A stretch of 64,000 nucleotides of DNA from Microbacterium sp. Root61 (GTDB lineage Bacteria; Actinomycetota; Actinomycetes; Actinomycetales; Microbacteriaceae), in the NCBI RefSeq assembly GCF_001427525.1, contig NZ_LMGU01000002.1, forward strand, positions 145,768 through 209,767. Reading direction: 5' to 3'. Shown here in pieces: positions 52,755-63,066 of this stretch. The notes under the pieces are model-generated. The model saw nothing but the letters and a program-made list of their open reading frames with translations. It made no database searches and was not told the origin of the DNA. Numbering within the stretch: position 1 is the stretch's first letter; every line of letters starts with the position of its first letter. The position numbers and the translations under genes are program-made.

Positions 52755-53857
52755 TCGGATGCTCCGAGAATCGAGCGTACGGATGCCACGATGTGCGTGA
52801 TCTGACCCGGCGTGAGATGAGTGTGCACGGGGAGCGAGACGACCTCACGGGCGATGCGCTCGGCGACAGGCGTCGGTTCGATGATGACGTCGTCGCGATC
52901 GCGGTAGGCGTCGTAGTCGTAGACGAGGTGCGGGTAGTAGACACCGGCACCGACGCCGGCCTCGCCGAGCTTCGCGACGAACTCGTCGCGAGAGACGCCG
53001 GCATCCTCCGTGACGCGGACGGTGTACTGATGCCACACGTGCGAGCGCCCGGGCAGCTCGCGCGGAGTCACGAGCCCTGTGACGCCCGCGAGTCCGTCGC
53101 TGATCGCGGCGGCGTTGATCTGTCGCTGCTGCACCGTCGCGGGGTACCGTTCGATCTGGGGGATCGCGAGCGCCGCCTGGAGATCGGTCAGTCGATAGTT
53201 GTGCCCCTGCATGACATATTCGTAGCGCGCTCGCATACCCTGATTGCGCAGAATTCGCAGCCGCTCGGCGAGCTCGTCATCGTCCGTGGTGATGATGCCG
53301 CCCTCTCCGGTGGTGATGTTCTTGGTGGCGTAGAAGGAGAACGAGCCCAGGCCGAAGCTTCCGGCCTTCGCGGAGCCCTGGGAGCTGCCGTGGGCCTGCG
53401 CCGCATCCTCGAGGATGTGCAGTCCGCGGTCCTGTGCGATCACGGAGATGCGCTCCATGTCGGCGATCTGGCCGAAGAGGTGGACGGGCATCAGTACGCG
53501 CGTGCGGTCGCTCAACCTGGTCTCGATCGAGGCGGGATCGACGTTGAAGTCATCCTCCGAGATGTCGGCGAACCGCGCCGTCGCGCCGGCCTCGAGGATC
53601 GCGTTGAGGCTCGCGGCGAACGTGAAGGGACTTGTGATCACCTCATCGCCGGGCTTGAGGTCCAGCACCTGCAGGGAGGCGACGAGGGACGTCGTGCCGT
53701 TGTTGACCGCGACGGCGTGCTTGACGCCCGTGAGCTGGGCGAAGTCCTCTTCAAACCGAGCTACCAGCGGGCCCTGCGCGATACGGCCGGATCGGAGGAC
53801 TTCGAGAACGAGGCGCTCCTCTTCGGGTCCGAACTCGACCACGGTGATGGGTATCAT
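52751..53857 (-). CDS. DegT/DnrJ/EryC1-family sugar aminotransferase (copy 2)
   Basis: A 368-residue PLP aminotransferase. LRSGRIAQGPLVARFEEDFA, AVNNGTTSLVASL, EVITSPFTFAAS, EDAAQAHGSS and FSFYATKNITTGEGG with the PLP lysine are all visible. Divergent in detail from copy 1 (49281), so a different sugar is likely. With the overlapping Gfo/Idh gene it resembles WbpB-WbpE type pairs that make 3-amino sugars. The ATG at 53857 gives the usual MIPITVVEFG start; an ATG at 53899 is possible but would add unrelated residues. Confidence 0.9.
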   Translation of the reverse strand: MIPITVVEFGPEEERLVLEVLRSGRIAQGPLVARFEEDFAQLTGVKHAVAVNNGTTSLVASLQVLDLKPGDEVITSPFTFAASLNAILEAGATARFADISEDDFNVDPASIETRLSDRTRVLMPVHLFGQIADMERISVIAQDRGLHILEDAAQAHGSSQGSAKAGSFGLGSFSFYATKNITTGEGGIITTDDDELAERLRILRNQGMRARYEYVMQGHNYRLTDLQAALAIPQIERYPATVQQRQINAAAISDGLAGVTGLVTPRELPGRSHVWHQYTVRVTEDAGVSRDEFVAKLGEAGVGAGVYYPHLVYDYDAYRDRDDVIIEPTPVAERIAREVVSLPVHTHLTPGQITHIVASVRSILGASE

Positions 53858-53887
53858 TGGACCTGCCAAAGCTGTATTTAAAGGGGA

Positions 53888-53908
53888 CCCGCCAATCATA
53901 CTGGCGGG
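53888..53908. promoter_or_regulatory. 7-bp inverted repeat in a divergent promoter gap
   Basis: CCCGCCA (53888-53894) and TGGCGGG (53902-53908) flank a 7-nt centre, beside an AT-rich spot (TATTTA at 53875). It lies between divergent glycan genes and could control both. Confidence 0.4.
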
Positions 53909-53964
53909 GAGTTCTACTCCCGGCCGGGCGTAGGGCCTACGGACGCCGACAAGGAACCAGCACC

Positions 53965-54976
53965 ATCACAGTCAAGCGAAGTCCCAGGTCGTGGGCGCTC
54001 CTCCTCCTTCGGTACGCACTTCTCGCGGTGATCATCGGGTTCGCTGTCTACTACCTGATCTCGCAGTGGGACGAAGTGTCCCAAGCGGTGAAGCTCATCG
54101 CCCCCGCATCTCTCGTCGCGAGCTTCGCGCTCGTCGTCGCAGGCCTCATCTTCGGGACCTTCAGTTGGCTCGCGATCCTGAACGGGCTCGGCCCGCGCGT
54201 GCCGATCCTGCGCGGTGCCCAGATCCTCCTCGTGGGTCAACTCGGCAAGTACGTCCCGGGCTCCGTTTGGTCCTACGTGATGCAGATGGAGCTCGGACGC
54301 CAGTACGGAGTCGCTCGGCCTCGCGTCCTCATCACGGCGCTCTACGCGGCCGGTGTCGGGGTGGTCGCGTCGCTCATCCTCGGGTCCTTCGCGCTTCCGC
54401 TCATGATCCAGGATCACTCGCAACTGCTGTGGCTCTACGTGCTTCTGCCGATCGGGCTCGTGTGCCTGCACCCGAAAGTCATGACGTGGCTCGCCTCGCT
54501 CGCGCTTCGCCTGTTCCGTCGACCGCCCCTCGACCATGAAGTGTCGTTGATGGTCGTCGTGCGATCACTCAGCGCCGCGCTGGCCGCCTACATCTGCTAC
54601 GGCCTCCATCTGTTCTTGCTGGTGAACTCGCTGGTCGACCCCGACTTCGGCACGCTTGTTCTTCTCACAGGGGCGATGTCGATCGGCTTCACCGTCGGCC
54701 TCGTCGCATTCCTGCTCCCGTCCGGAATCGGCGCGCGCGAAGCGGTGCTCGTCGGTGCGATGCTCCTGCTGCTGACGCTCCCCGAGGCCGTCGCGATGAC
54801 GGTGGTCTCACGAATGATGTTCACCCTCGCCGATCTCGCGGGCGCGGGGGTAGCGGCGTTGGCGGTGCTCGTGATGCGGCGACGATTGGCGACAGAGGGT
54901 TCGATCGATGTCGAGCGCTCGCCCTTCGACGAGCAGTTGGAAGCGGAGTCACGCGCCCCGAAGGAGGCCGCCGAGG

Positions 54977-54984
<8 letters not shown>
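53965..54984 (+). CDS. Flippase-like membrane protein (lysylphosphatidylglycerol-synthase TM region family)
   Basis: About 340 residues with eight or so helices. [24 protein letters not shown] is the hallmark block of the UPF0104/LPG-synthase TM family, members of which are thought to flip or handle polyprenol-linked sugars. It may move a glycan precursor across the membrane. The start is odd: no ATG or GTG precedes the first helix in frame. An ATC codon at 53965 sits 9 nt after AAGGA and gives the expected short N-terminus, while the only standard alternative is TTG at 53857, overlapping the divergent gene's start codon. Confidence 0.8.
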
Positions 54985-56807
<1,823 letters not shown>

Positions 56808-56838
56808 GTGCGAGTTCTCAGGGGATCAGGGCGGACGA

Positions 56839-58041
56839 GTGACAGAGCGGGTCGGAATCATCGGCGGCGGCATCGTCGGAGTCGCTATCGCACGCGCTCT
56901 CGCTCAGCGCGGCGACCTGGTGACGGTGCTGGAGAAGGAGTCGCGGCTCTCGCAACATCAGACGGGGCACAATTCCGGTGTCGTGCACGCCGGGCTGTAC
57001 TACAAGCCCGGCTCCCTCAAGGCCACGCTCTGCGGAGCCGGACGTGTCCTGATCCGCGAGTTCTGCGAGGAGAAGGGGCTGCCTTTCCGACCGGTGGGAA
57101 AGCTTGTGGTCGCCGTCGACGAGACCGAACTGCCCGCCCTTGCTGAGATCGAGCGCCGCTCGATCGAGAACGGTGTGCCAGATCTCGCACGCATAGACGA
57201 CGTCGCGCGGCTGCGTGAGATCGAACCTCATGTTGCGGGCATCGCCGCCGTCCACTCTCCGCAGACGGCCGTCGTGGACTACGCGTCTATCACCGAGGCC
57301 ATGGCACAGGATGTCCGTGTCCTCGGCGGATCTGTGCTGCTCGGCCACGCGGTCACCGCCATCTCGATCGAGAACGGCATCGTGCGCGTCACCACACCGG
57401 TATCAGAGCATGCGTTCGACCGCGTCGTCGTCTGCGCAGGACTTCAGTCGGACGTCGTCGCCCGGTTCGTCGGAGCCGACCCGTCCCCAAAGATCCTGCC
57501 GTTTCGCGGTGAGTACTGGGAGCTGGCGTCCGAGCGCACCGACCTGGTGAAGGGCATGATCTACCCCGTCCCGGACCCGCGCTTCCCATTCTTGGGGGTC
57601 CATTTCACGCGCGGTGTCTACGACAACGTCCACGTCGGACCCAACGCCGTCCCCGCTCTCGCGAGGGAGGGGTACAAGTGGTTGCGGATCTCACCCAAGG
57701 ACACCTGGGAATCCCTTGCCTGGCCCGGCGCTTGGCCGCTCGCGAAGCGACATTGGCGCATGGGTGTCGACGAGATCAGCGCGTCGCTCGTGAAGCCGCT
57801 CTATTTCAAGAAGGCTCAGCGCTTCATTCCGGAGCTGCGCATGTCCGATCTCGCGGGCAAGCACGGCGCCGGCGTACGTGCGCAAGCCTGGGCGCGGGGC
57901 GGGGAGCTGCTCGACGATTTCGCCGTTGACCAGGTCGGACCCGTCACCCTTCTGCGCAATGCCCCCTCTCCCGCCGCGACGAGCTCGCTCGCGATCGCCG
58001 GATACGTCATCGAGCACTATCTCGGGAAGACCCCCGCGTAG
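56839..58041 (+). CDS. lhgO: FAD-dependent L-2-hydroxyglutarate oxidase homologue
   Basis: A 400-residue DAO-family flavoprotein. GIIGGGIVGVAIARALAQRG binds FAD; HNSGVVHAGLYYKPGSLKA, CGAGRVLIREFCEE, KLVVAVDE and MSDLAGKHGAGVRAQ are characteristic of LhgO (YgaF), which oxidises L-2-hydroxyglutarate to 2-oxoglutarate and passes electrons to quinones. Its place between glf and a GT2 gene is unusual for a carbon-metabolism enzyme; it might act on a 2-hydroxy acid made by side reactions, or on a glycan-linked hydroxy acid. GTG start 31 bp after glf. Confidence 0.88.
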   Translation: MTERVGIIGGGIVGVAIARALAQRGDLVTVLEKESRLSQHQTGHNSGVVHAGLYYKPGSLKATLCGAGRVLIREFCEEKGLPFRPVGKLVVAVDETELPALAEIERRSIENGVPDLARIDDVARLREIEPHVAGIAAVHSPQTAVVDYASITEAMAQDVRVLGGSVLLGHAVTAISIENGIVRVTTPVSEHAFDRVVVCAGLQSDVVARFVGADPSPKILPFRGEYWELASERTDLVKGMIYPVPDPRFPFLGVHFTRGVYDNVHVGPNAVPALAREGYKWLRISPKDTWESLAWPGAWPLAKRHWRMGVDEISASLVKPLYFKKAQRFIPELRMSDLAGKHGAGVRAQAWARGGELLDDFAVDQVGPVTLLRNAPSPAATSSLAIAGYVIEHYLGKTPA

Positions 58042-58087
58042 CCTCGTCGCCCGCCGACACCGACGTGTTCGGGCGAGGTCGACGATT

Positions 58088-58834
58088 ATGATCGAAGTCA
58101 TGTCTTCCTCCGATAGCCGCGTGCTCATCGTGCTTCCGGCGTTCAACGAGGAAGAGGCGATCGGTGCTGTCATCGATGAGGTCCGACGGACCCTGCCTAC
58201 CGTGTCGTGCCTGGTGGTCGACGACGGATCAAAGGACTCGACGGCGCGCGTGGCGAACGCCGCCGGCGCGAAGGTGCTCCGCCTGCCTTTCAATCTCGGA
58301 GTGGGTGGGGCCATGCGTCTCGGCTTCAAGTACGCGCTGGAGAACGGTTTCGACGTCGTCGTGCAGATCGACGCCGACGGCCAGCACGATCCCGCCGCGG
58401 TGCCCGCGTTGCTCGAGCGCCTCGATGATGCCGACATCGTCATCGGCGCTCGGTTTGCCGGCGTGGGAGAGTACAAGGCGCGCGGCCTTCGACGATTTGC
58501 GATGGTGGTCATCGCGAAGGTTCTCAGCCGGACCGCCAAGACGACGCTGACCGACACGACGTCGGGCTTCAAGGCATCCGGGCCGAGAGCCGTCGCGCTG
58601 TTCGCCGAGAATTACCCCGCCGAGTATCTCGGCGACACGATCGAGGCCCTCGTCATCGCAGCGAAGGCGGGGTGTCGAATCGTGCAGGTTCCCGTCGCGA
58701 TGCGGGTCCGTGCGGGCGGACGGCCCTCGCACAATCCGCTGAAGTCCACTCTGTACCTCATGCGTGCGTTCGTGGCACTGGCATTTGCCTACCTCCGTCC
58801 GGCGCGGACGGTCAACGACGGGAGCGCAATATGA
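58088..58834 (+). CDS. GT2 polyprenol-phosphate glycosyltransferase (DPM1/GtrB-like)
   Basis: A 248-residue GT-A enzyme. IVLPAFNEEEAIGAVIDEV, VVDDGSKDST, VQIDADGQHDP (the DxD region) and DTTSGFKASGPRAV are those of dolichyl/polyprenyl-phosphate mannose and glucose synthases. It lacks the C-terminal membrane pair of GtrB, but the next overlapping gene supplies a small membrane protein. Likely makes a polyprenol-phosphate sugar used outside the cytoplasm. ATG 58088 has GAGG about 10 nt upstream; ATG 58100 is an alternative. Confidence 0.9.
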   Translation: MIEVMSSSDSRVLIVLPAFNEEEAIGAVIDEVRRTLPTVSCLVVDDGSKDSTARVANAAGAKVLRLPFNLGVGGAMRLGFKYALENGFDVVVQIDADGQHDPAAVPALLERLDDADIVIGARFAGVGEYKARGLRRFAMVVIAKVLSRTAKTTLTDTTSGFKASGPRAVALFAENYPAEYLGDTIEALVIAAKAGCRIVQVPVAMRVRAGGRPSHNPLKSTLYLMRAFVALAFAYLRPARTVNDGSAI

Positions 58835-59205
58835 CGCCGACCGGGTACATCCTCGGCGTTGCGGCGGCGATCCTGACATTCGTCGTCGTCGTCGAACTCC
58901 TCCGGCGAGGTCGTCTACGCGAGCGTCACGCGATCTGGTGGCTGCTAGCGACTTTCCTCGCGCTCATCGCCGGCGTCTTCCCCGACTTGCTCGTATGGGC
59001 GGCATCCGTCTTCGGTGTCGTCCTCCCGACCAACCTGGTGTTCTTCGTCAGCATCGCCATCCTTGTCCTCGTGTGCATTCAGCACAGCGCCGAACTGACC
59101 GACCTCGAAGGCGAGACCCGCGTTCTCGCGGAGCGTACGGCGCTGCTCGAATTGAGGCTGACGGAGTTGGAAGAGAGTCAGCCGACGGAGGAGTCCGAGG
59201 GTTGA
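58831..59205 (+). CDS. DUF2304-family small membrane protein
   Basis: A 124-residue protein with three hydrophobic helices (about 5-25, 38-60 and 65-88) followed by a polar coiled-coil-like tail from HSAELTDLEGETRVLAERTALLE in two parts. DUF2304 proteins are often encoded beside polyprenol-phosphate sugar synthases, as here, and may anchor that enzyme or flip its product. ATGA overlap with the GT2 gene. The 3' end overlaps the converging DUF2142 gene by 28 bp. Confidence 0.85.
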   Translation: MTPTGYILGVAAAILTFVVVVELLRRGRLRERHAIWWLLATFLALIAGVFPDLLVWAASVFGVVLPTNLVFFVSIAILVLVCIQHSAELTDLEGETRVLAERTALLELRLTELEESQPTEESEG

Positions 59206-60668
59206 GCAGCGGCCTCGACTGGTGCCGGGCGCTGATCCCACACGATCCACACGAGCAAAGCGATCACGACGGCGAACGCTAGTGAGCCCGCGGCCCACAC
59301 GATCATGGGCGTGATGGGCGTGTTCCACCACCATTCGAGCGGCCAGTTGAGGTTGAGATTCTGTACGTCGAGCCCTGAGATGTACCGTCTCAGGTTGACG
59401 TGCAGGGCGATGCTGTTCGCGATGACGAGCCCCGCGCCGACGACGACGAACTGGAGTCGATTGAGCCCGAGGCCTGCGCGTGTGAACCCGACGAGCGCAA
59501 CCCCGCCGAAGATGATGATGAGCGGATAGATGTAGCGGGGCTGAACGTAGGAGCCGACGATCACAGCGTCGTGGATCAGGATGTACATCGGCACGACCAC
59601 GAGAGCCGCCGCAGCGCCCGCGAGAGCGAGGCGCTTGCGCCAGTCGCCTGCGCGCAGGCCTATGAAGCACAACGCGACGAAGACCGTCAGTGTTGTGATC
59701 CAAACGATGCCGGGCATGGTCGTGTCGAGCCAGCCGAGGCCCCACAGTCCGAACACGCCGGCCCACAGCTGAGGGAGCAGCTTCGCGTTGACGAATATCA
59801 GCGAGGAGAGGGCGAGAGGTCGATCTTCGACGGCCGTGTCCCCTGCGACGATGTCTGACTGGCCTCCGCTGAAGAAGAGGAGCACAGCGACTACCAACAG
59901 CCCGGCGGGCAGGAGGAGATCGAGGGCGAATCGGCGATCACGACGAAACGCCAGGACGGCGGCGACAATCACCGCGAATGCTCCGTAGACCGCTGAGTCG
60001 GCGCGCGCGCCGGCGCCGAGCAGGAGCAGGAGCAGGGAGAGCCCGGCGAGCATCCACTTGCGGGCCCCGCTCTGTGTGAAGTACCCCCACATCGCCAACC
60101 AGAGTCCGGTGGCAGACAGTACGGCCCAACCGCTGGGGTTGACGCTTGCGATGAGGAACATGCCGAGCGGCACCACGGATATCGCGGATGTCCACACGAC
60201 GAGAGGTCGCATTCGTCGTGGCAACAGGAAGAACAGGGCGGTGAGCACTCCCACGTAGAGAAGGGCGTTGAACGAGCGCATGAGGACGATCGACGTCTCG
60301 AGGTCATCTGTCACGAATACACTCATGACCGAGTAGAAGTACGGCGGATAGGAGTGGTCGAGCCAGTTGCCCCGGTCGGTGCGAATCATCCGGTCGGGCA
60401 GAGGGCAGGACGCGGACTGCTCGGGGTAGAACGCGAAGCACTTTGAGCCCTTGACGATTTCGCCCGGAAGCATCATGTAATCGGGGGAGGAGGTCGCTTC
60501 GCAGCGCCCTTCGACGTCGCCGCCCGCGCACCAGATGCTGGCCATGTGGTAATCGTCATCCGGGCCCGATCCTGGCGGAGACGATACACCCCATGCCAGC
60601 AGCGCGATGAGCATGGCAAGGGGTACGAGTACTGCAGGGATGATCCTGGTGTAGCGGCGTCGACTCAT
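59178..60668 (-). CDS. DUF2142-family membrane protein, GT-C-like
   Basis: A 496-residue membrane protein with about 12 helices. The first extracellular loop begins PPGSGPDDDYHMASIWCAGG, with the DDDYH acidic cluster right after helix 1, as in DUF2142 proteins; GT-C transferases carry catalytic acids at this place. Three further cysteines in the loop suggest disulfides. It probably uses a polyprenol-phosphate sugar, perhaps the one made by the GT2/DUF2304 pair it converges with, to decorate the wall polymer. ATG 60668 has no strong ribosome site. Confidence 0.84.
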   Translation of the reverse strand: MSRRRYTRIIPAVLVPLAMLIALLAWGVSSPPGSGPDDDYHMASIWCAGGDVEGRCEATSSPDYMMLPGEIVKGSKCFAFYPEQSASCPLPDRMIRTDRGNWLDHSYPPYFYSVMSVFVTDDLETSIVLMRSFNALLYVGVLTALFFLLPRRMRPLVVWTSAISVVPLGMFLIASVNPSGWAVLSATGLWLAMWGYFTQSGARKWMLAGLSLLLLLLGAGARADSAVYGAFAVIVAAVLAFRRDRRFALDLLLPAGLLVVAVLLFFSGGQSDIVAGDTAVEDRPLALSSLIFVNAKLLPQLWAGVFGLWGLGWLDTTMPGIVWITTLTVFVALCFIGLRAGDWRKRLALAGAAAALVVVPMYILIHDAVIVGSYVQPRYIYPLIIIFGGVALVGFTRAGLGLNRLQFVVVGAGLVIANSIALHVNLRRYISGLDVQNLNLNWPLEWWWNTPITPMIVWAAGSLAFAVVIALLVWIVWDQRPAPVEAAAQPSDSSVG

Positions 60669-60744
60669 CGGGGCTTCGGTCTCTCTTCGTCGATCTGCTC
60701 TTGGTTCACGTCACTGCTCGAACGCATCACGCCGACCGCCCGGT

Positions 60745-60750
60745 TAGGCT
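60745..60750 (+). promoter_or_regulatory. -10 box TAGGCT of a leaderless small ORF and GT2 gene
   Basis: TAGGCT ends 6 nt before GTG 60757, the geometry of the housekeeping leaderless promoters; it is the clearest such site in the distal glycan locus. Confidence 0.55.
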
Positions 60751-60756
60751 GGTGGG

Positions 60757-60855
60757 GTGACTTCCCGTCGGCAACCATCGTACCGAGGCGGCGACGACAC
60801 CCCGTTCTCCCCCCAGCGTGAGCCGGATGTAGCTGTCAGCGAAGGGCACGAGTGA
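60757..60855 (+). CDS. Putative 32-residue leaderless small protein / upstream ORF
   Basis: GTG frame of 32 codons (MTSRRQPSYRGGDD, then TPFSPQREPDVAVSEGHE): polar, no membrane segment, not recognised. The start is 6 nt after a -10 box, so ribosomes would begin at the mRNA 5' end. The stop TGA shares its last base with the ATG of the GT2 gene (TGATG), and GAAGGG inside the small ORF is the GT2 ribosome site. So it probably couples or controls GT2 translation, whether or not its peptide has a function. Confidence 0.5.
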   Translation: MTSRRQPSYRGGDDTPFSPQREPDVAVSEGHE

Positions 60856-61937
60856 TGAGGCCAGAGGGAGCGGACGCGCCGCAGCCCGCGCTGAGCGTCG
60901 TCATCCCGTCCTATAACTCCGCACAATGGCTGCCGACGACGATCGCGGCGCTCGCTGATGCGGTGCGGGTCGCCTCCACGGATGTGGAGGTCATCGTCGT
61001 GGACGACGGGTCCACGGATGCGACTCCCGGCGTGGTGGAGGCGCTCGCCGAGTCGTTTCCCGGGACGCTTCAGCTCGTTGTTCAGGAGAACAAGGGGCGT
61101 TTCCTGGCCAGGTGGGAAGGACTGGCGCGTTCACGCGCCGATCATGTGCTCCTTCTCGATTCCAGAGTCCTGATCCATCCCACTGCGATCGACTACGTGT
61201 TGAGGGAGATTGCCGCCGACCCGACCAGGGTCGCGTGGAACGCATTCGTGGAAACAGATCCGAAAGCGCCACTCGTCGGAATGTTCTGGGAAGTACCGAC
61301 GCACGTATTCTGGGGGCGGTTCCTCCGCGCACCTCGTCCGTTCGATCTGACGAGCGCGACATTCGATTCGGCTCCGAAGGGCACGACGATGTTCCTCGCA
61401 TCGAAGCCGGTTTTCGAGGACGCCTTCCGGTCCGCCTGGCCAGAGGGCGATGCGAAGCTCGTGTCCGATGACACCAAGGTGCTGCGGCGGATCGCGGACG
61501 TGCACACGATTCGACTCGACCCGGGTTTCTCGGCAACCTATCGCCCCCGCACGACCGTGCGGGCGTTCGTCGACCATTCATACGACCGTGGCACGCTGTT
61601 CGTCGACAGCTATGCCGGGACGACGCCCGCGCGGTCCGCCGTCATAGTCACGCTGGTCGTTCTGCCGGCCGTCGCGATCGCCGTGCTGATCGCGCTCGTC
61701 GCTGTGGGCCGCGGTGCCGCGGCGCTGAAGGCGGTGGCCGCGCTTGTCGTCCTGGCCCTGAGCCCGCTCATTCCGGCGGCGATCAACCGATGCTCTCCGC
61801 GAGGTCTGCTGGCGTTCGTCGTATGCCTGCCGATCTTCATCGGACCGTTCTGGCGGGGCCTCGTGCGCGGCATCGTCCTGCATCGGCGGGCGTTCGTTCG
61901 TCCGTCGTCGTCCCGCGCTGAAGGGGAAGCCCCGTGA
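60855..61937 (+). CDS. GT2 glycosyltransferase with C-terminal membrane helices
   Basis: A 360-residue GT2 enzyme. The GT-A domain (1 to about 240) has LSVVIPSYNSAQWLPTTI, VIVVDDGSTDAT, ENKGRFLARWEGLARSRAD and the metal motif LLLDSRV in place of a strict DxD; PKGTTMFLASK and SDDTKVLRRI follow. Two or three hydrophobic helices (about 255-345) anchor it in the membrane. Donor and acceptor unknown. Start ATG 60855 has GAAGGG 8 nt upstream; it may be read by ribosomes leaving the preceding small ORF. Confidence 0.86.
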   Translation: MRPEGADAPQPALSVVIPSYNSAQWLPTTIAALADAVRVASTDVEVIVVDDGSTDATPGVVEALAESFPGTLQLVVQENKGRFLARWEGLARSRADHVLLLDSRVLIHPTAIDYVLREIAADPTRVAWNAFVETDPKAPLVGMFWEVPTHVFWGRFLRAPRPFDLTSATFDSAPKGTTMFLASKPVFEDAFRSAWPEGDAKLVSDDTKVLRRIADVHTIRLDPGFSATYRPRTTVRAFVDHSYDRGTLFVDSYAGTTPARSAVIVTLVVLPAVAIAVLIALVAVGRGAAALKAVAALVVLALSPLIPAAINRCSPRGLLAFVVCLPIFIGPFWRGLVRGIVLHRRAFVRPSSSRAEGEAP

Positions 61938-63013
61938 TCATCTTCGTCTATGGAACAACCGCGGAGGCAATCAAGATCGCGCCGATCGCACGGCGGTTGC
62001 AGGACCGTGGGATTCGTTTCCAGCAGTGGATCACCCAACAGCACACCGACGCCCTGCGGCGCGCGCTGCCCGAGCTCGGCCTGCCCGAACCCGATCGGGT
62101 GATTGCGAACGGTTGGCGGGGCAATCCGCTGAAGACCCCTCTGCAGATGCTCGGCTGGATGTTCGATGTCGCGGGTTGGACGCTTCGCAACATGCGTCCC
62201 GCCCGACGCGCGCTCCCCACTCCTCGCGTCGTCGTCGTCCACGGCGACACCGTCACCACCGTCCTCGGCACATTCATCGGCAGGCTGTACGGATGCACGG
62301 TGGCTCACGTGGAGGCGGGGCTGCGGTCGGGGGATTGGCGTCATCCATTTCCGGAGGAGCTCGACCGTCGCATTGTCGGCAGGTTGGCCCACGTGCACTA
62401 CGCGCCGTCGCTCGAAGCGGTGGAAAACCTCGCCGGGCGCTCGAACGTCGTCTTCACCCACGGCAACACCGTCCGCGATGCGGTGCGCGATACGGCGGGC
62501 GGAGACAGCGGGATCATTGGGGAGGAGTACGGTCTCATCCTGCTCCACCGATACGAGTTCATCTCCGAGCCGGCACTCGTACAGGAGACTCTGCAACGCC
62601 TCGAGGAGTCGAGTCCGCTGCCCATGCGGGTGGTCGTCGATTCCTACTCGAGGGACGCGATCACGCAAACGATCGCTGAGCTCGGCTTGACTCGGTTCTC
62701 GATCGTGCCGAAGGTCGAGCACGCCGAGTTCGTCAGGCTGCTCCGCGCGGCGTCGTTCGTCGTAACGGACTCCGGTGGCATTCAGGAGGAGTCGGCGGAG
62801 TTCGGGATCCCCACCCTGATCCATCGTATGGCGACCGAGAGGTCGGAGGGCATCGGGTCCAGCGCCGTGCTGTCGCGCTGGGATGGTGTAGTGGTGGAGA
62901 ATTTCCTCCGCACCTATGGGACGCTCCGAGCCGAGACAGGCTCGGACGAGAACTCCCCGTCCGAGATCATCGTCGCCGACCTTATCGAGCGGGGCTTCGC
63001 GGCCGAGGGTTGA
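61934..63013 (+). CDS. UDP-N-acetylglucosamine 2-epimerase homologue (WecB family)
   Basis: A 359-residue GT-B-fold epimerase. GTTAEAIKIAPIARRL, VVVVHGDTVTTVLG, AHVEAGLRSGDWRHPFPEELDRR and VTDSGGIQEESAEFGIP are the motifs of hydrolysing or non-hydrolysing UDP-GlcNAc 2-epimerases. The non-hydrolysing form would give UDP-ManNAc for the polysaccharide. The middle of the protein is less canonical than WecB, so another UDP-HexNAc substrate is possible. GTG start overlaps the GT2 stop (GTGA). Confidence 0.87.
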   Translation: MIIFVYGTTAEAIKIAPIARRLQDRGIRFQQWITQQHTDALRRALPELGLPEPDRVIANGWRGNPLKTPLQMLGWMFDVAGWTLRNMRPARRALPTPRVVVVHGDTVTTVLGTFIGRLYGCTVAHVEAGLRSGDWRHPFPEELDRRIVGRLAHVHYAPSLEAVENLAGRSNVVFTHGNTVRDAVRDTAGGDSGIIGEEYGLILLHRYEFISEPALVQETLQRLEESSPLPMRVVVDSYSRDAITQTIAELGLTRFSIVPKVEHAEFVRLLRAASFVVTDSGGIQEESAEFGIPTLIHRMATERSEGIGSSAVLSRWDGVVVENFLRTYGTLRAETGSDENSPSEIIVADLIERGFAAEG

Positions 63014-63066
63014 CGATCGCCTGCTCGCCGATGAGCCCGGAGTCCGTTCGCTGAGCCGGAGCCCGC

